From assembly GCF_014356525.2 (NCBI RefSeq), contig NC_052518.1, forward strand, positions 26,189,160 through 26,253,159: a DNA stretch of 64,000 nt. The letters run 5' to 3'. This document shows, one piece after another, positions 13,260-24,129 of the stretch. The DNA comes from Nilaparvata lugens (lineage: Eukaryota > Arthropoda > Insecta > Hemiptera > Delphacidae). The notes under the pieces were generated by a model that searched no databases, had not been told where the DNA came from, and saw only the letters and a list, made by a program, of their open reading frames with translations. The translations under genes were made by a program, and so were the position numbers. Each line of letters starts with the position of its first letter. Within the stretch, counting starts at the first letter, position 1.

Positions 13260-16200
13260 CCTAATAAATTTTGTTGATATTTTTTCTACTAGTTTAAAGA
13301 CGGAAGTAATGTTTTATTACTGTCAGAATGATCTTTACGCGGTGCACCTTTCCACCACTTGGAAAACATCGGTGGAGTTATTGAGTAAGCAATGAAAGAC
13401 GTTGATTGATCGTCCTATAACATCATATTCTCGCATCGGTATGACGAACACCAATCCTGGCATTCGAGCTTGAGAAACTTCTAGGATGAAATTCTAGGAT
13501 TTGAAACATCTATTTGTATATGAAGGTGAAAAATGTGATAAAACAATAACTGAGATGATTTAATTGAAAGAAGAATTTCCTTCGCATCGTCGTTCCTATT
13601 ATAATTATCATGAGTGTGCTTTTGTATAATTATTCAAATTGGAGCTTGATACAAGTGTTTCTATTTTGATAATACAAATTTACAAATGCTGTGGAAAAAA
13701 ATTTCAGGGTATTGGAAAATTACTGTAGTTTCATAGTTTTATGTTCGAATATTGTATTTTCTTTTAGAAATCGTGATTTCAGTAACTCTATCTGTTGAAT
13801 TATGGATTTCATACGCCTATAATAACACACCGTGTATGGTATGCATGTTTTTGTTGAAGATAGAAATCATCTGATGATTATGTTGTAATTCGAACCAAAA
13901 CCAGTATCACTTGTTATAAAAAATAAAAGAAGCAAGGAAATAAAGTTAAAATAAACACAATTTAAAAGTATTGTTTTCTTTATTCAGTTAATGAATTGAT
14001 GCTGATACCATTTTTTCATATTGTTGCAAAAATTTTATCCTGTTAAATTTGGAAAAAAGTCTTGCATTTTCTATATGACTTTTGAGGAATAGTTTCATTC
14101 ATGAATACTGTATACTTTAGCCAAAGTTAATGTGAAACCGCTAGTTTGCTTAGATTGATTAGTTTCATTATTTTACTTTGACAAGCTATTTATACGGCGC
14201 GAGAAAACCAAGATTTGACCCTCAAGCTTGGACTGAGCTAAGCTTGAGAGTAAATGAAATTTTTTCGATTTTTTTTTCAAATGATATGTAGAGTTGCCAG
14301 ACTGTGATGACCGTCACTGCCAGCCCGCTCGCGTGCGAAACCTCAACTGGCCAAAAATTCTCTATGAAATTACTTGGATACAACGCGCCTCTCATTTCTC
14401 ATTCACTGTTTCTGGGTAGTCCAAATAGAAGTGTCTCTAGTCCTCAATGACAATCAATTAGAAGATAAAAAAATCCGACACGGAATTTTTACACTTCATT
14501 AAAATTCTAGTACTGCTCCGGAACTTGAAAAATTTTAAATGTGATGAAAATGCATAGGTATTACGGATAACACATGGAGCACCCCTCACAAATTCTACAC
14601 CTTTTTTCCCTTACCTGTTCTCCCAAACAGGTAATATACCTTTGGGCTTTATTGTTTATTTTATAGGATAATATAATTATTTTGTAAATTTTTCATGTTA
14701 TGTCAACTTTTAGGACAATAAAGAAGTTTCAAAATCAAATAAAAAAAACCTGAAGTTCAAGCTTAAAAATGTAACATGGAAAATTGGACTATCGTAGTAG
14801 ACCATACAAACTAATTGTTTAGAGCTTTTAAGAATCCTGAATGATCTCATCAGGGCATGATGTGAGTTTTTTACTTCGAATGTCAACATTTTTTTAAATA
14901 CGTTAAAGGATTGATATTGATTATAATAGGTGAATTGGATACATAGAAAATTTAGACATTATATCTTCATAATGTAAAATATGCGTCAATAAAGAAGATT
15001 GTCAGAGTACTCATTTCTTTCAACTCTTATGAGTGACCTAAGAGATAAGTGATCATCTCTTTATCATTAACTTATCATCTAATTGGGAGATCAACATCAG
15101 AAATAAATTTTTGGTTAAATAGTCGAATAGTATCTATTCGATAAATTTGCAGATAGCTTTTATTCTCATCTTAAAAAACTCGAAATCATACTTAAAATAT
15201 CCTTGACAAAATATAAAATTATTATTATCATAAAATCTGAACAAAATGTATTTTCCAATAGAAGAAGAGTCGTGGAAATGCGGTTGTAGGAATGTTGGAG
15301 TATAATTTAGTTTTCAGTGATACGAAATCACAAATAATATTCCAACTACATAATAGGTGTTGAGCAACACTTATGATACTATTCGAAAGTTATCAATTGC
15401 AGCGAATTAAAAATGCATTGATTTGTCTTCATCCAAAAGTAAGCATTTAATTAGCTGCGTCTGCGTACCGTTGTGTAATCTTGAAATAAATATTTCTGTT
15501 GTAAAACTAATATTTATGCGGCTGGAATTCTCTGGTTGACACTAAGTTCCCGACGCTTGTCGTCTCAAAATAGAAAAGCAATTCAGACGGACGACCAAAG
15601 CGTCAACATTTTTCCCCCCACAAACTTTTTTATATCTTCAAACTGGAGTTCTATTGGACAGTGATTTAAGAAAATTGTAATAAAACCCTAGTCACTTCAT
15701 TTCGAAACAATAGGGCTTGTGTCTATTCAGAAACTTGATAAAGAACTGGTAATAGTGAAGTAGATTTTCACTTCAATCTCCTGCATCAACTTTCATCAAT
15801 TATTATTGGGGAGAAAAATAATTTTCACTAATTAATTATTTTGGAAAAATTGCCTCTACAATAATTTAAACAATAAAACTTGTTATTCATGTATTGTGCG
15901 TGCTACCAATTACGCCAAAGATTCACTTTGAGTAATCTCTGTTTGGTTCAGCTTTTATTGTTGCGTAAACTTTGAATCACACATTGGATGAGCTTGTTTC
16001 AATTATTCAATTAAAATTAATTTATTAATAAAAATGATATGAAACCTATGTTCATCCTCGGTAAATTCCGTACGTTAAATAGCAAGTTAATCAATTGATT
16101 ACTTCATGAGTGATTCAATGTGTTAAACCTGTATTTCCTATCCCGTACATATATAAGCCTTTATAATATCATTATTCTTCCATTATAGATGATGGCAAAC

Positions 16201-16300
16201 TAGAAATAAATATTTCAATACAATTTGAAGTGCGCGTAGATTAGTGGATTTTGTGTGGATGAATCTAATTGAAAAGGTAGATAGAAGTGCTAGGAGTGCC
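13260..16300. other. Filamin intron sequence with a possible retroelement 3' end
   Basis: No gene is supported. Near 14710-14745 the sequence ACAATAAAGAAGTTTCAAAA followed by an A run resembles the 3' terminus of insect non-LTR elements and compares with the AATAAAGAATTTCAA end at 53.7 kb. No coding remnant precedes it, so the call stays weak. Confidence 0.4.
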
Positions 16301-17140
16301 GGGTACACATAACAATCATACACTAAAAATGGCAATAATACCAATTGAAATCATAATGAACATGTAGATGTTATTTGGATAAAATGTAATTAGTAAGAAT
16401 AATTGAAATGGAACAGTATTTATATGAAACATTAACGTATCACCCAATATTGAAAATATACATAACTTTTAACACAATCCTAACACTGAATAGCGAAAAC
16501 GACAATACAAAAATATTTTGGACAAAAATATCCAAATTTTCGGATTCAATACAAAAGTATTACAAAACAATACACAAATATTTTGGACAAAAATATCCAA
16601 ATTTTTTGGACAAAGTTTATTGGGCGGAATTTTAATGGAAATATATATGCATAATGGTCACATAGCTGGGCTATTTGCACAGTGTAAACCAAGTTTGTCC
16701 AGCTAGTGAATTCTAATCAAATTATGATTTTATGCACTAGTCCAGATGTTCCCAAACTTTTTTGACCCACGGCTCCCTTTGAGTACAGATATGGCTTGGC
16801 TAGTATAATTTATTTATATCGCATTGCATTATTTATTATAATCAAATTTTTAGTTTATATTCTTAACAGTAATTTATTATTGACTTACTTTACGTAAGAT
16901 TGTTAATATTTTTTCACGGCGCACACACACAGACTGATCAGCAGTGTTTTGTAGTGTGAGTCTTTGATAGACAATGGCGGCGCACTTGGCACTAGATCGC
17001 GGCGCCCCCGGGTGTCGCGGCGCACAGTTTGGGAGCCTCTGCACTAGTCAATAAATTTAAAAGCTAGTGAGTGTATAGATGCTTAACAGTACTGAAAAAT
17101 GCCAATACAGTATGTTGGAATATAAAGTTTGTTTAGACGG
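16300..17140. repeat. Left part of a degenerate ~150-170-bp tandem repeat
   Basis: Blocks containing ATGGCAATA, ACCAATTGAAAT, GATGTTATTTGGATA and GTAATTAGTAAGAATAATTG recur in degenerate form here and again at 19500-20300. A short inner duplication of AAATATTTTGGACAAAAATA occurs at about 16511 and 16577. The array is interrupted by a hAT MITE and then by a non-LTR retrotransposon, so it is older than both. Confidence 0.4.
16743..17041. mobile_element. hAT-type MITE with perfect 8-bp target duplication
   Basis: The 299-bp unit starts CAGATGTTCCCAAAC and ends GTTTGGGAGCCTCTG, imperfect terminal inverted repeats of the common hAT MITE type. It is flanked on both sides by CACTAGTC (16735-16742 and 17042-17049), an 8-bp target duplication as expected for hAT transposition. 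The right half is GC-rich and repeats GGCGCAC words. It encodes no protein and would depend on a transposase supplied from elsewhere. Confidence 0.88.
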
Positions 17141-17244
17141 ATTGAAAATGAGATATTCAGATAATTAGGTAGACATTGTGATAGAAGCGTGTAATATTTG
17201 TTTTGATACTTCTGACCATAGTTCTTACACACTGAAAGGATTGG

Positions 17245-19205
17245 ATGTCCAATAGAATTCTAAAGTCCATAACTATAAGAGATAGATTATATAAAAGATT
17301 GAAAAATGAACCATTTAATGTAGAGCTGAGAAGGAAATTCCTGTCTTACAGAAATAGAATAGTAGATCTAATTAGAAAAGCAAAAGATTTATATTATCAA
17401 TCAGAAATAAATAAAGCTCAAGGTGACCCTAAGAAGATATGGTCTGTGATAAATCAAGCAATTATTGGGGTAAATAAGAATTCACAATTACATGTAAATC
17501 AAGATCTTAATGCTTTGAATGACTATTTTGTGAATGTAGGTATAAATCAAGCGCAGGAAATTGATATGCATGGACAGAATGAAGATCAATATTTGGAACA
17601 AACAATAGATATTGAAAATGCATTTAATTTCAATTTTGTTACTGAAACAGAAATCAAGGAAGTAATCAAAAGTTTGAATGATAATAAGGCACCTGGATGG
17701 GATAACATATCCAACAGCGTGCTAAAACTATTAACTGACACAATCTCTAAACCTCTTTCAGAAATTTTCAATTGTTGTTTTTCATCTGGATACTTTCCCT
17801 TGCATTTCAAGCATGCAAAAGTTATTCCTTTACACAAGGGGGGGGAGTAAAGAAATACCTCAAAATTATAGACCAATTAGCTTGCTAAGTTCTATTTCTA
17901 AAATTTTCGAAAAATTGGTAAAGAAAAGATTAGTTGAATATCTAGATGTTAATAAAATCCTTGATAAGAGGCAGTTTGGTTTCCAACAGGGTAGAAGCAC
18001 AGAGGATGCATTAGAGTCCTTAACTGAGACAATATACAATGGTTTCAAAACAAATAAAAAAACCTTGGTAATGTTTCTGGACCTGGCCAAGGCTTTTGAC
18101 ACAGTACCACATGATAAAATGATCCAGAAACTATCTAATATTGGTATTCAAGGAATAGAGTTAGATTTCTTTGAAAGTTATCTAAGGGGTAGAAGCCAAA
18201 TCGTTAGCTGTGGTGGTAGTAATAGTGAGATTAGAGATGTGACATGGGGTCTACCTCAAGGGACTGTATTGGGACCAGTTTTATTTTTGATCTATGTTAA
18301 TAACCTGCCTAGTGTACTGGACTCAGTTGTATATCAGTTGTAAATTGTCTAAGACAATTTGTTTTGCTGATGACACAGCACTTATCTTCCAAGAAGGTTC
18401 CTGGGAAGATGTTATCAAGCAAACAAAAGTGGGTTACTATAAGGTTTCTCAGTGGCTGAAATGTAATTATTTGAGACTAAATCTTGGTAAAACAAAATGT
18501 ATGACCTTCAGTCCAACAACAAGAGGAGATCTAGATATGAATAGGCTTTGTTTGAATAATGCTTGTAACAGGTATCCATGTGATTCTTGCAATGAGGTTA
18601 TTGAGAGTGTAAACAATTACAAGTATCTTGGTATTTTTGTTGATAAGCATCTACGCTGGTCACCTCAGATTAGCTACCTTTGTAGAAAATTAAGGGTGGT
18701 CAATTTAAAAATGTACATGCTTAGAAGTATTTTGAGTCTAAAATTACTAAAATCTGTTTATTTTGCTCTATTCCAATCCTTAGTTCAGTATGGTAATTCT
18801 ATATGGGGAGGAACTTTTGATTCAACTTTAAAACCTCTATTTGTTTTACAAAAGTTAGTTATCAAAACAATAATGAGGTATCCGAGAGATTTCCCAAGTG
18901 TCACATTGTTTCAAAATTCCAATCTGTTCACTATAAGACAATTGTTCATTTTAAAGACTATTAAGAAACATGTGCTCAAATTAAAAAATATTCAAAATTT
19001 TCAAAGAGTAACTAGACAAGTCGCTCAAAACTTAATCACAATTGAAAGAGTTGATAGCACCCTATCCCGTAGAAGTATTTCATATTTGAGAAATAAACTC
19101 TATAATAAAGTTCCAAGAGGATGGTTGATAAAGAAGCCTAAAATAAAAGATTTCCATACCTGGGTGAAAGAAAATTATTTTTATTCAATTAATGATTTGG
19201 TTTAA
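17245..19205 (+). pseudogene. Reverse transcriptase of the non-LTR element, two frameshifts
   Basis: RT of the target-primed class. Visible in order: a linker (KAKDLYYQSEINKA), NYRPISLLSS, GFQQGRSTEDAL, FLDLAKAFDTVPH (first catalytic Asp), WGLPQGTVLGPVLF, CFADDTALIF (catalytic Asp pair), LNLGKTKCMTF, YKYLGIFVD and a C-terminal region with FQSLVQYGNSIWGG. The frame changes twice. Near 17840 a run of eight G breaks the frame (one more than the frame needs). Near 18335 a second shift lies just before the FADD box. The rest is intact and lacks other stops, so the copy is young or one or both shifts are sequencing errors. A Jockey-superfamily or CR1-like assignment rests on motif style only. Confidence 0.85.
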
Positions 19206-19387
19206 TATTGATTGATGTTGTATGAATCTTAAATTCAGCTTTATGTATATCTTTAATTTATTGTTATTTCTTAGAATAGAATATTTAGTTGGTTGAATGT
19301 TAATTACTGTTAGCCTATATTATAATATTGTAGGATCATTTTATATATTAATATTAATGTATGAGTGAATAAGTTATATTAAGACTC

Positions 19388-19421
19388 CACGTCGGCGTAC
19401 AAGTTTTCTTTTGCCGACGTG
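19388..19421 (+). other. 3' UTR hairpin of the non-LTR element
   Basis: CACGTCGGC (19388-19396) pairs perfectly with GCCGACGTG (19413-19421) across a 16-nt loop. It lies between the RT stop and the 3' terminus, about 70 nt from the end. Some non-LTR RTs recognise 3' UTR structures during target-primed reverse transcription, so a recognition role is possible but inferred. Confidence 0.6.
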
Positions 19422-19499
19422 TAGCACAAAGTTGTCAATTTCCTTTCAGTTGTATTCTGTATATATTTTTGTGCAATAAACGATTTGATTTGAAGGTCA

Positions 19500-20300
19500 A
19501 AATACTTATAATAATTGAAATATACTTATCGATTTTGGAAAATAATTAAATTAAAATAGTTTTAATTGGTAATAACTAAGAATATTTATTGATGCATTTA
19601 TACAATATAATCTTCACTGACTAAGCAGGAAGATTCAAATACTGATGATTGACGAATGAATATAGAACTTGTTTGGGCAAGTTCAATTGGATAAATTAAG
19701 CAGAATCAAATACAGAACTTGATTGCATTTACGCTCTGATAATGATTTACAATACTGACAATCATCACATAAAATACCCATACAAATTCAAATACACGTA
19801 ATAATGAAGATGCTGTTTGGATAGATGTAATTAGACAAAATTGAAATAGTTTAATTTGAAAATCTTAATCTCTGTTGGTGTTCCACAGGACGTTTCACGA
19901 AATCCTTACACAATTAATGGCAAAATGGCAATACAGATTGAAATATACATAATATAGATTTTGTTTAGACAAATAATGTAATAAGATAAATTGAGCAGTC
20001 CTACATTGAGAATGTGGTACAGCTTAATAAATTGTATTGATCCTGTTCAGTACTTCCCTGACAATCCTCCCACTCTGAGTAGCAAAATTTAAATTCTAAT
20101 ACAGATTTGTTTGGGAAAAGGTATTATTTGGACAAATATAACGAGTCGAAATTGAAGTAGTAAATATTGAATATAGAATACTGTGTTAATGCTGTACAGT
20201 ATCCTATTTCTATGACACTCCTTGCATACGAAATGACATAAAATCTAATACCTATTGGAATAAAAATGTAGATAGAATAGAATGACTTCTTTATTAGATG
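19500..20300. repeat. Right part of the degenerate ~150-170-bp tandem repeat
   Basis: Related blocks begin near 19755, 19905, 20078 and 20218 (spacings about 150, 173 and 140). Each has an AATACAGATTGAAATA-like segment, then TTGTTTGGA or TTGTTTAGA, then a GTAATTAGACAAAATTGA-like segment. It continues the texture seen at 16300-17140 on the other side of the retrotransposon. Confidence 0.45.
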
Positions 20301-20648
20301 ACGTGGGTGAGTTTAGACAATAATGACAACTCTACAACTTAATCACGATATAGATGTGGATTGAACAATTTTGATTGGCAAATTAATGACGATAAAAGAT
20401 AAAATACTAGAACGATGCGTCACTGGACCTTTGGGGAAAGACCAAGACAGTGGCTGTGGTTGGACCTGAAATCGGATACATCGAACCAAGATTTATGACA
20501 TCGGTCGGTCCGTCCAGGTATTTCGGTCGTATAAACAAATTGGACAGACATGCGCAATAAAGGTGCAATAACAATAGATGAATCGATGATCGAGGCGGGT
20601 AGCAGGGTAAGAGGGTAGGAGGGTAGAAGGGGTAAGAATTGCACTTAC

Positions 20649-20767
20649 CACTGCTGCCGAAGCTGAGATAGGTGCCGCCTAGCAATCAACAGTCAACACA
20701 AACAAGAACAACTCGCTACTGTTTCACTGTATTCTGAGGGAGAACAAAGCTACTATTCGGCGACTGA
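20649..20767 (-). promoter_or_regulatory. Candidate promoter and untranslated first exon
   Basis: On the minus strand a GC-raised stretch with CpGs (20800-20840, CGCGACGCGACGG) is followed by GCATCAGTCG at about 20761-20770. TCAGT is the arthropod initiator consensus. About 120 nt without any ATG then lead to a strong donor CAGTG/GTAAGTGC (GTAAGT at 20643-20648). This is the usual layout of a promoter with a non-coding first exon. It lies in the 24.8-kb filamin intron on the same strand, so an internal filamin promoter is one possibility. A nested gene is another. Confidence 0.4.
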
Positions 20768-20899
20768 TGCCAAACCAACAACACAGAATCCCTTCCAGAA
20801 TGTGCACTCTCGTACGCGCACACCCGCCGTCGCGTCGCGAATCAACAAGAATTATTAAAATCGTCTCCTTTGGGTTTCCGCTCCAAAACCTCAACCAGG

Positions 20900-22000
20900 T
20901 CAACAGCTGTCTTCATTCACATATACGCCTTTCGTAGCAATTCAATAAACTTAGTAACAATCTATTCAAAATCCATTAAGAAATTCATGACTGTGTGGTG
21001 GTGATATATCAGTAAAGGCGATACATCCATATAAAATCAAACAACTATAAATTGGCGCTTTAAATTTCGGTTGCTACTAAATTACCGATCTCTTCAATCC
21101 GGCCACTTTAAGAAACAAATTTCAAATTTGTATTTATTTTATTCACTCACTTGATATGATATTACTGTTGAAACATATTTTGAGTAAAACAATTAGAAAA
21201 GGGTACTTGGATTTTTATTTTTTTAATAAGAGGAGCCGTAACAAATCTATATTATGAAACAAAAACGGTCCAGTTCTTTCTCTCGCAATGACGGGGGCAT
21301 GAAAGGGAAATATGGTGTTTTGAGTCTTCTGAACTAAGTTTATAGTCTACAGTTCATGTGCTGAAATTTGGAAGAAAGCAGAATAGTAAGGCAAACTCTT
21401 GGGTCCTTGCCTTGCAACTATAGTAAACTGAATATCGAGTAGCAGTATAATAAAGTGTAAATGGGGCCAGCCATTCATTCCATATCAGACTACCAATCAT
21501 ATGACTTCATGTCAACTATATTCTATTGCTCAATGTGAGCTTCCAGTTTACAAGAGATTGATAATGGCGGTGTAGCATCCAAAACTAGTTTTTCAATAAC
21601 CAAATGGTTGTGATAGTTTTAAGTAGTTCTATTTCGAATAATGGAAAGCCACGTATTTAGATTCCTCTAAATTGTAAAACGATCATGTTCAAGCAAAGAC
21701 CACACAAGTTTATTTTCTGATAGAGTATTAGATCCAGCAAAATTCGGAGAAGTATCTTATCGTCGTTAGAAGAAGAAGGGAGCAAAAACTCTAGCAATTA
21801 TGAACCCAGGCAGTGTTGGAAATTGAAAACTGGACACACTATACTGTAGAACCATGATGAAATAATAGCATAATAATTATTTTGTCTTATTTAGGTAAAT
21901 TTGTTTACACAGAAATTGTGTTACTCAACACACAGCTGACAATGACGCCATTAGTAACAAAGCTCATGTTTAATATGCAAAATACATATAAAAATAAGCG
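20900..22000. other. Filamin intron sequence, no gene seen
   Basis: There are no recognisable genes or transposon ends. The GC content falls back to the AT-rich background after the promoter-like patch. Confidence 0.45.
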
Positions 22001-22005
22001 AAGAA

Positions 22006-22108
22006 AAAAAAAGAAGAAGAAAAAGGAGATGAAGGAGAAGAAGAAGAAGAAGAAGAAGAAGAAGAAGAAGAAGAAGAAGAAGAAGAAGAAGAAGAAGAAG
22101 AAGAAGAT
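22006..22108. repeat. AAG trinucleotide microsatellite
   Basis: A purine run with about 25 nearly pure AAG units gives poly-Lys, poly-Glu or poly-Arg frames on the plus strand and poly-Leu or poly-Phe frames on the minus strand. None is a credible gene. Such tracts can form triplex DNA. Confidence 0.95.
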
Positions 22109-22689
22109 TAGGGTGACAATCGGCATCTATTTCGGAGCGATAGAGGGTGGAGACGATTGCTATTGCCACTTTGCCAGACCATAATTGTTCCAGCAGTCCT
22201 ACTTTGTGTAGTGTGTTACTCTCTGTGATGAATCAACAAATGGCCACTTGCCAGTGCTGTAACTGAATAGTCACAGATATCACCAGTTCACTCTAACATC
22301 GCGACGTCTTCTAGGAATTTCGCCGACACTCAACTAATTCCTGATTGAAGATTCAAACAAATTTATTCATCACATCAATATGATTCGCTTGAGCTGCTTT
22401 CTCTCCATGAAATTCATAAGTAATTAGTTTGAAATCGCATAAAAGCAACTGCACTATGAGTTTATTCAAGGTCGATCCAAACTTATCGTCCGATTTTAAA
22501 CCTAGTTAAAATGGGGTTGGATGGTGAATATTTCGATTGAGTTTCCAGATTGCACACTTGAAAATCTGAATCTGAAACTGGATTCACAGTCACAATATAT
22601 TCCTCAGTTTTCTCAATTCTTATGCAATTTTGGTTTCGGTGATAGATGAGACGAAAAGTTTGGTGTCTGTACCATACAGTAAGTGAATT

Positions 22690-24120
22690 CAACCAATCAC
22701 AAGCTAAACAGTAAGAAAGCAGAGACTTCGTCGTTATGACAACAGCCAATGGGAGTTTAGTAGGAGATCCAATTTATCATAGGGTAACCAGTGAAAGAGT
22801 ATCAATTTCGTCACCATGGCAAAAGCCAATAATCGTTGTTGATATAGAAGAATTTTGGCAAATTTCAAACCAATTAATGAGTAAGCAGTGATTTTGTTGC
22901 CTTGACCAACAAGAGAATTCTTGCGTAGGTGTTGTTATGTTTCAAAGTTGGATCGAGTTAGGAATTTAGAGATGAGGAACAGAATAGGGAAACTGGACAC
23001 TTCAGTAGAGCAGATTGAAGAGGAGCGCCTTTTCAGAACAGAGGTTCAGAGATGAGAGGTGGCCCAAGAGGATACAATTAGCAGTAGACTGCCAGAACTG
23101 TGGAACAAACAGGTGTATACTAGTATGATGAATAGGAATCTTGTGGAGGGGGAATGGTATAATTGGAATAAATCAAATATTTCAATAAGATCGAGGAATA
23201 GCAGATGGGATGCGAGAAACGTTGGAGCTGTGGAATAACCTCACTTTAAAATAAAACAATAAGACAATTTCATCAAACACGAGCAAATCACAAGGTAACC
23301 AATGAGAGACAAGCTATTTCATTGTCATGGCAACAGCGAATAGGAGATAAGTAACAGAAAAATCAATCATTTACAGACTAAGCAATAAGAGAGCAGAAAC
23401 TCGGCGACTGCCAATGAGAGTTTATTGAAAAAGAATTCAACCAAATACAACCTAATCAATGACATTGTTGCAATTTTATTGTCATGACGATAGCCAATAA
23501 AAGTCGAGTGAGAGAGAATATGATCAGTCCGGCATCAAGCTAGACAGTATATATAAGCAAGAAGCAAGGAAATTAGCAAGTGCAGGATATAAGCAAGTGC
23601 AGGAAAGTGCACTAAATAACCACAAACTAACTAATAAGAGCAGCGTTTTCGTCTTCATGGCGGAGTGTTTGACACAAAATTCAACCAATCACAAACTAAC
23701 TAATGAAAAAGCAATAACGTAACCATGGCAACAGCTAATCGGAGTTAGAAATCAGGAAATTTTACCAATAATTCTTTTATTGATTCAATGAAACAAAATT
23801 ATTTTTTTAAATAATTTGGTGGAGGATCAACAGGCAAAGCCAAAACTGTTCCTCCCCTGAATTTAGATTCATTAAAATAGTCCAGAAAATATGTTGTTTT
23901 CTTCACTTTATAAAAGTGTGTCTAATTTTCTGACCAAACACTTGAATAACCATTCACAAATGAGAAAATAGAAATTTTCTTCATGATGGAAAGCGACATA
24001 TTAATAGTCAATGAACAAGGATAAATTTTGATGGGCCTCAGGTAATTTGGTTGGTTTTAATCAATCACAAACCAAGCAATGAGAAAGCAGTGATCTGACT
24101 GTCAAGAAATTGAAGTCGGA
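22690..24120 (+). repeat. Degenerate repeat array with CCAAT and X-box-like sites
   Basis: A motif of about 65-95 bp recurs at least nine times. It consists of a CCAATCACAAACTAA-like half, an AATGAGAAAGCAG-like middle and a CGTCACCATGGCAACAGCC-like half followed by AATNGGAG. Second halves lie near 22733, 22813, 22908, 23323, 23408, 23484, 23660, 23723 and 24098. The first half carries a CCAAT box. The second resembles the palindromic RFX X-box, and the copy at 23719-23732 (GTAACCATGGCAAC) fits the GTNRCC-N2-RGYAAC consensus exactly. Segments between 22930 and 23230 do not fit the motif. It may be an enhancer-like array or a decayed tandem repeat that contains such words by chance. Confidence 0.5.
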
Positions 24121-24129
24121 GTCAGGAAA

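Larger units (their letters stand above)
17205..19492 (+). mobile_element. Jockey/CR1-like non-LTR retrotransposon, 5'-truncated and frameshifted
   Basis: The element encodes a reverse transcriptase in three overlapping frames and ends with a 3' UTR. A DTSDHSSY-like remnant at about 17205-17228 resembles the SDH end of an APE-type endonuclease in a different frame. The 3' UTR (19206-19492) holds a hairpin and a terminal AATAAACGATTTGATTTG, with no long poly(A). It inserted into the degenerate repeat that continues on both sides. No target duplication could be defined. Its AT-rich codon use matches the surroundings. Confidence 0.85.

Noticed and set aside
20407..20685. 92-codon minus-strand ORF as a protein gene
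   Set aside because: It starts at a non-ATG codon and crosses a strong GTAAGT donor. An untranslated first exon explains the sequence better.
21882..22184. Lys-, Glu- or Leu-rich frames around 22.0 kb
   Set aside because: They are products of an AAG microsatellite on both strands.
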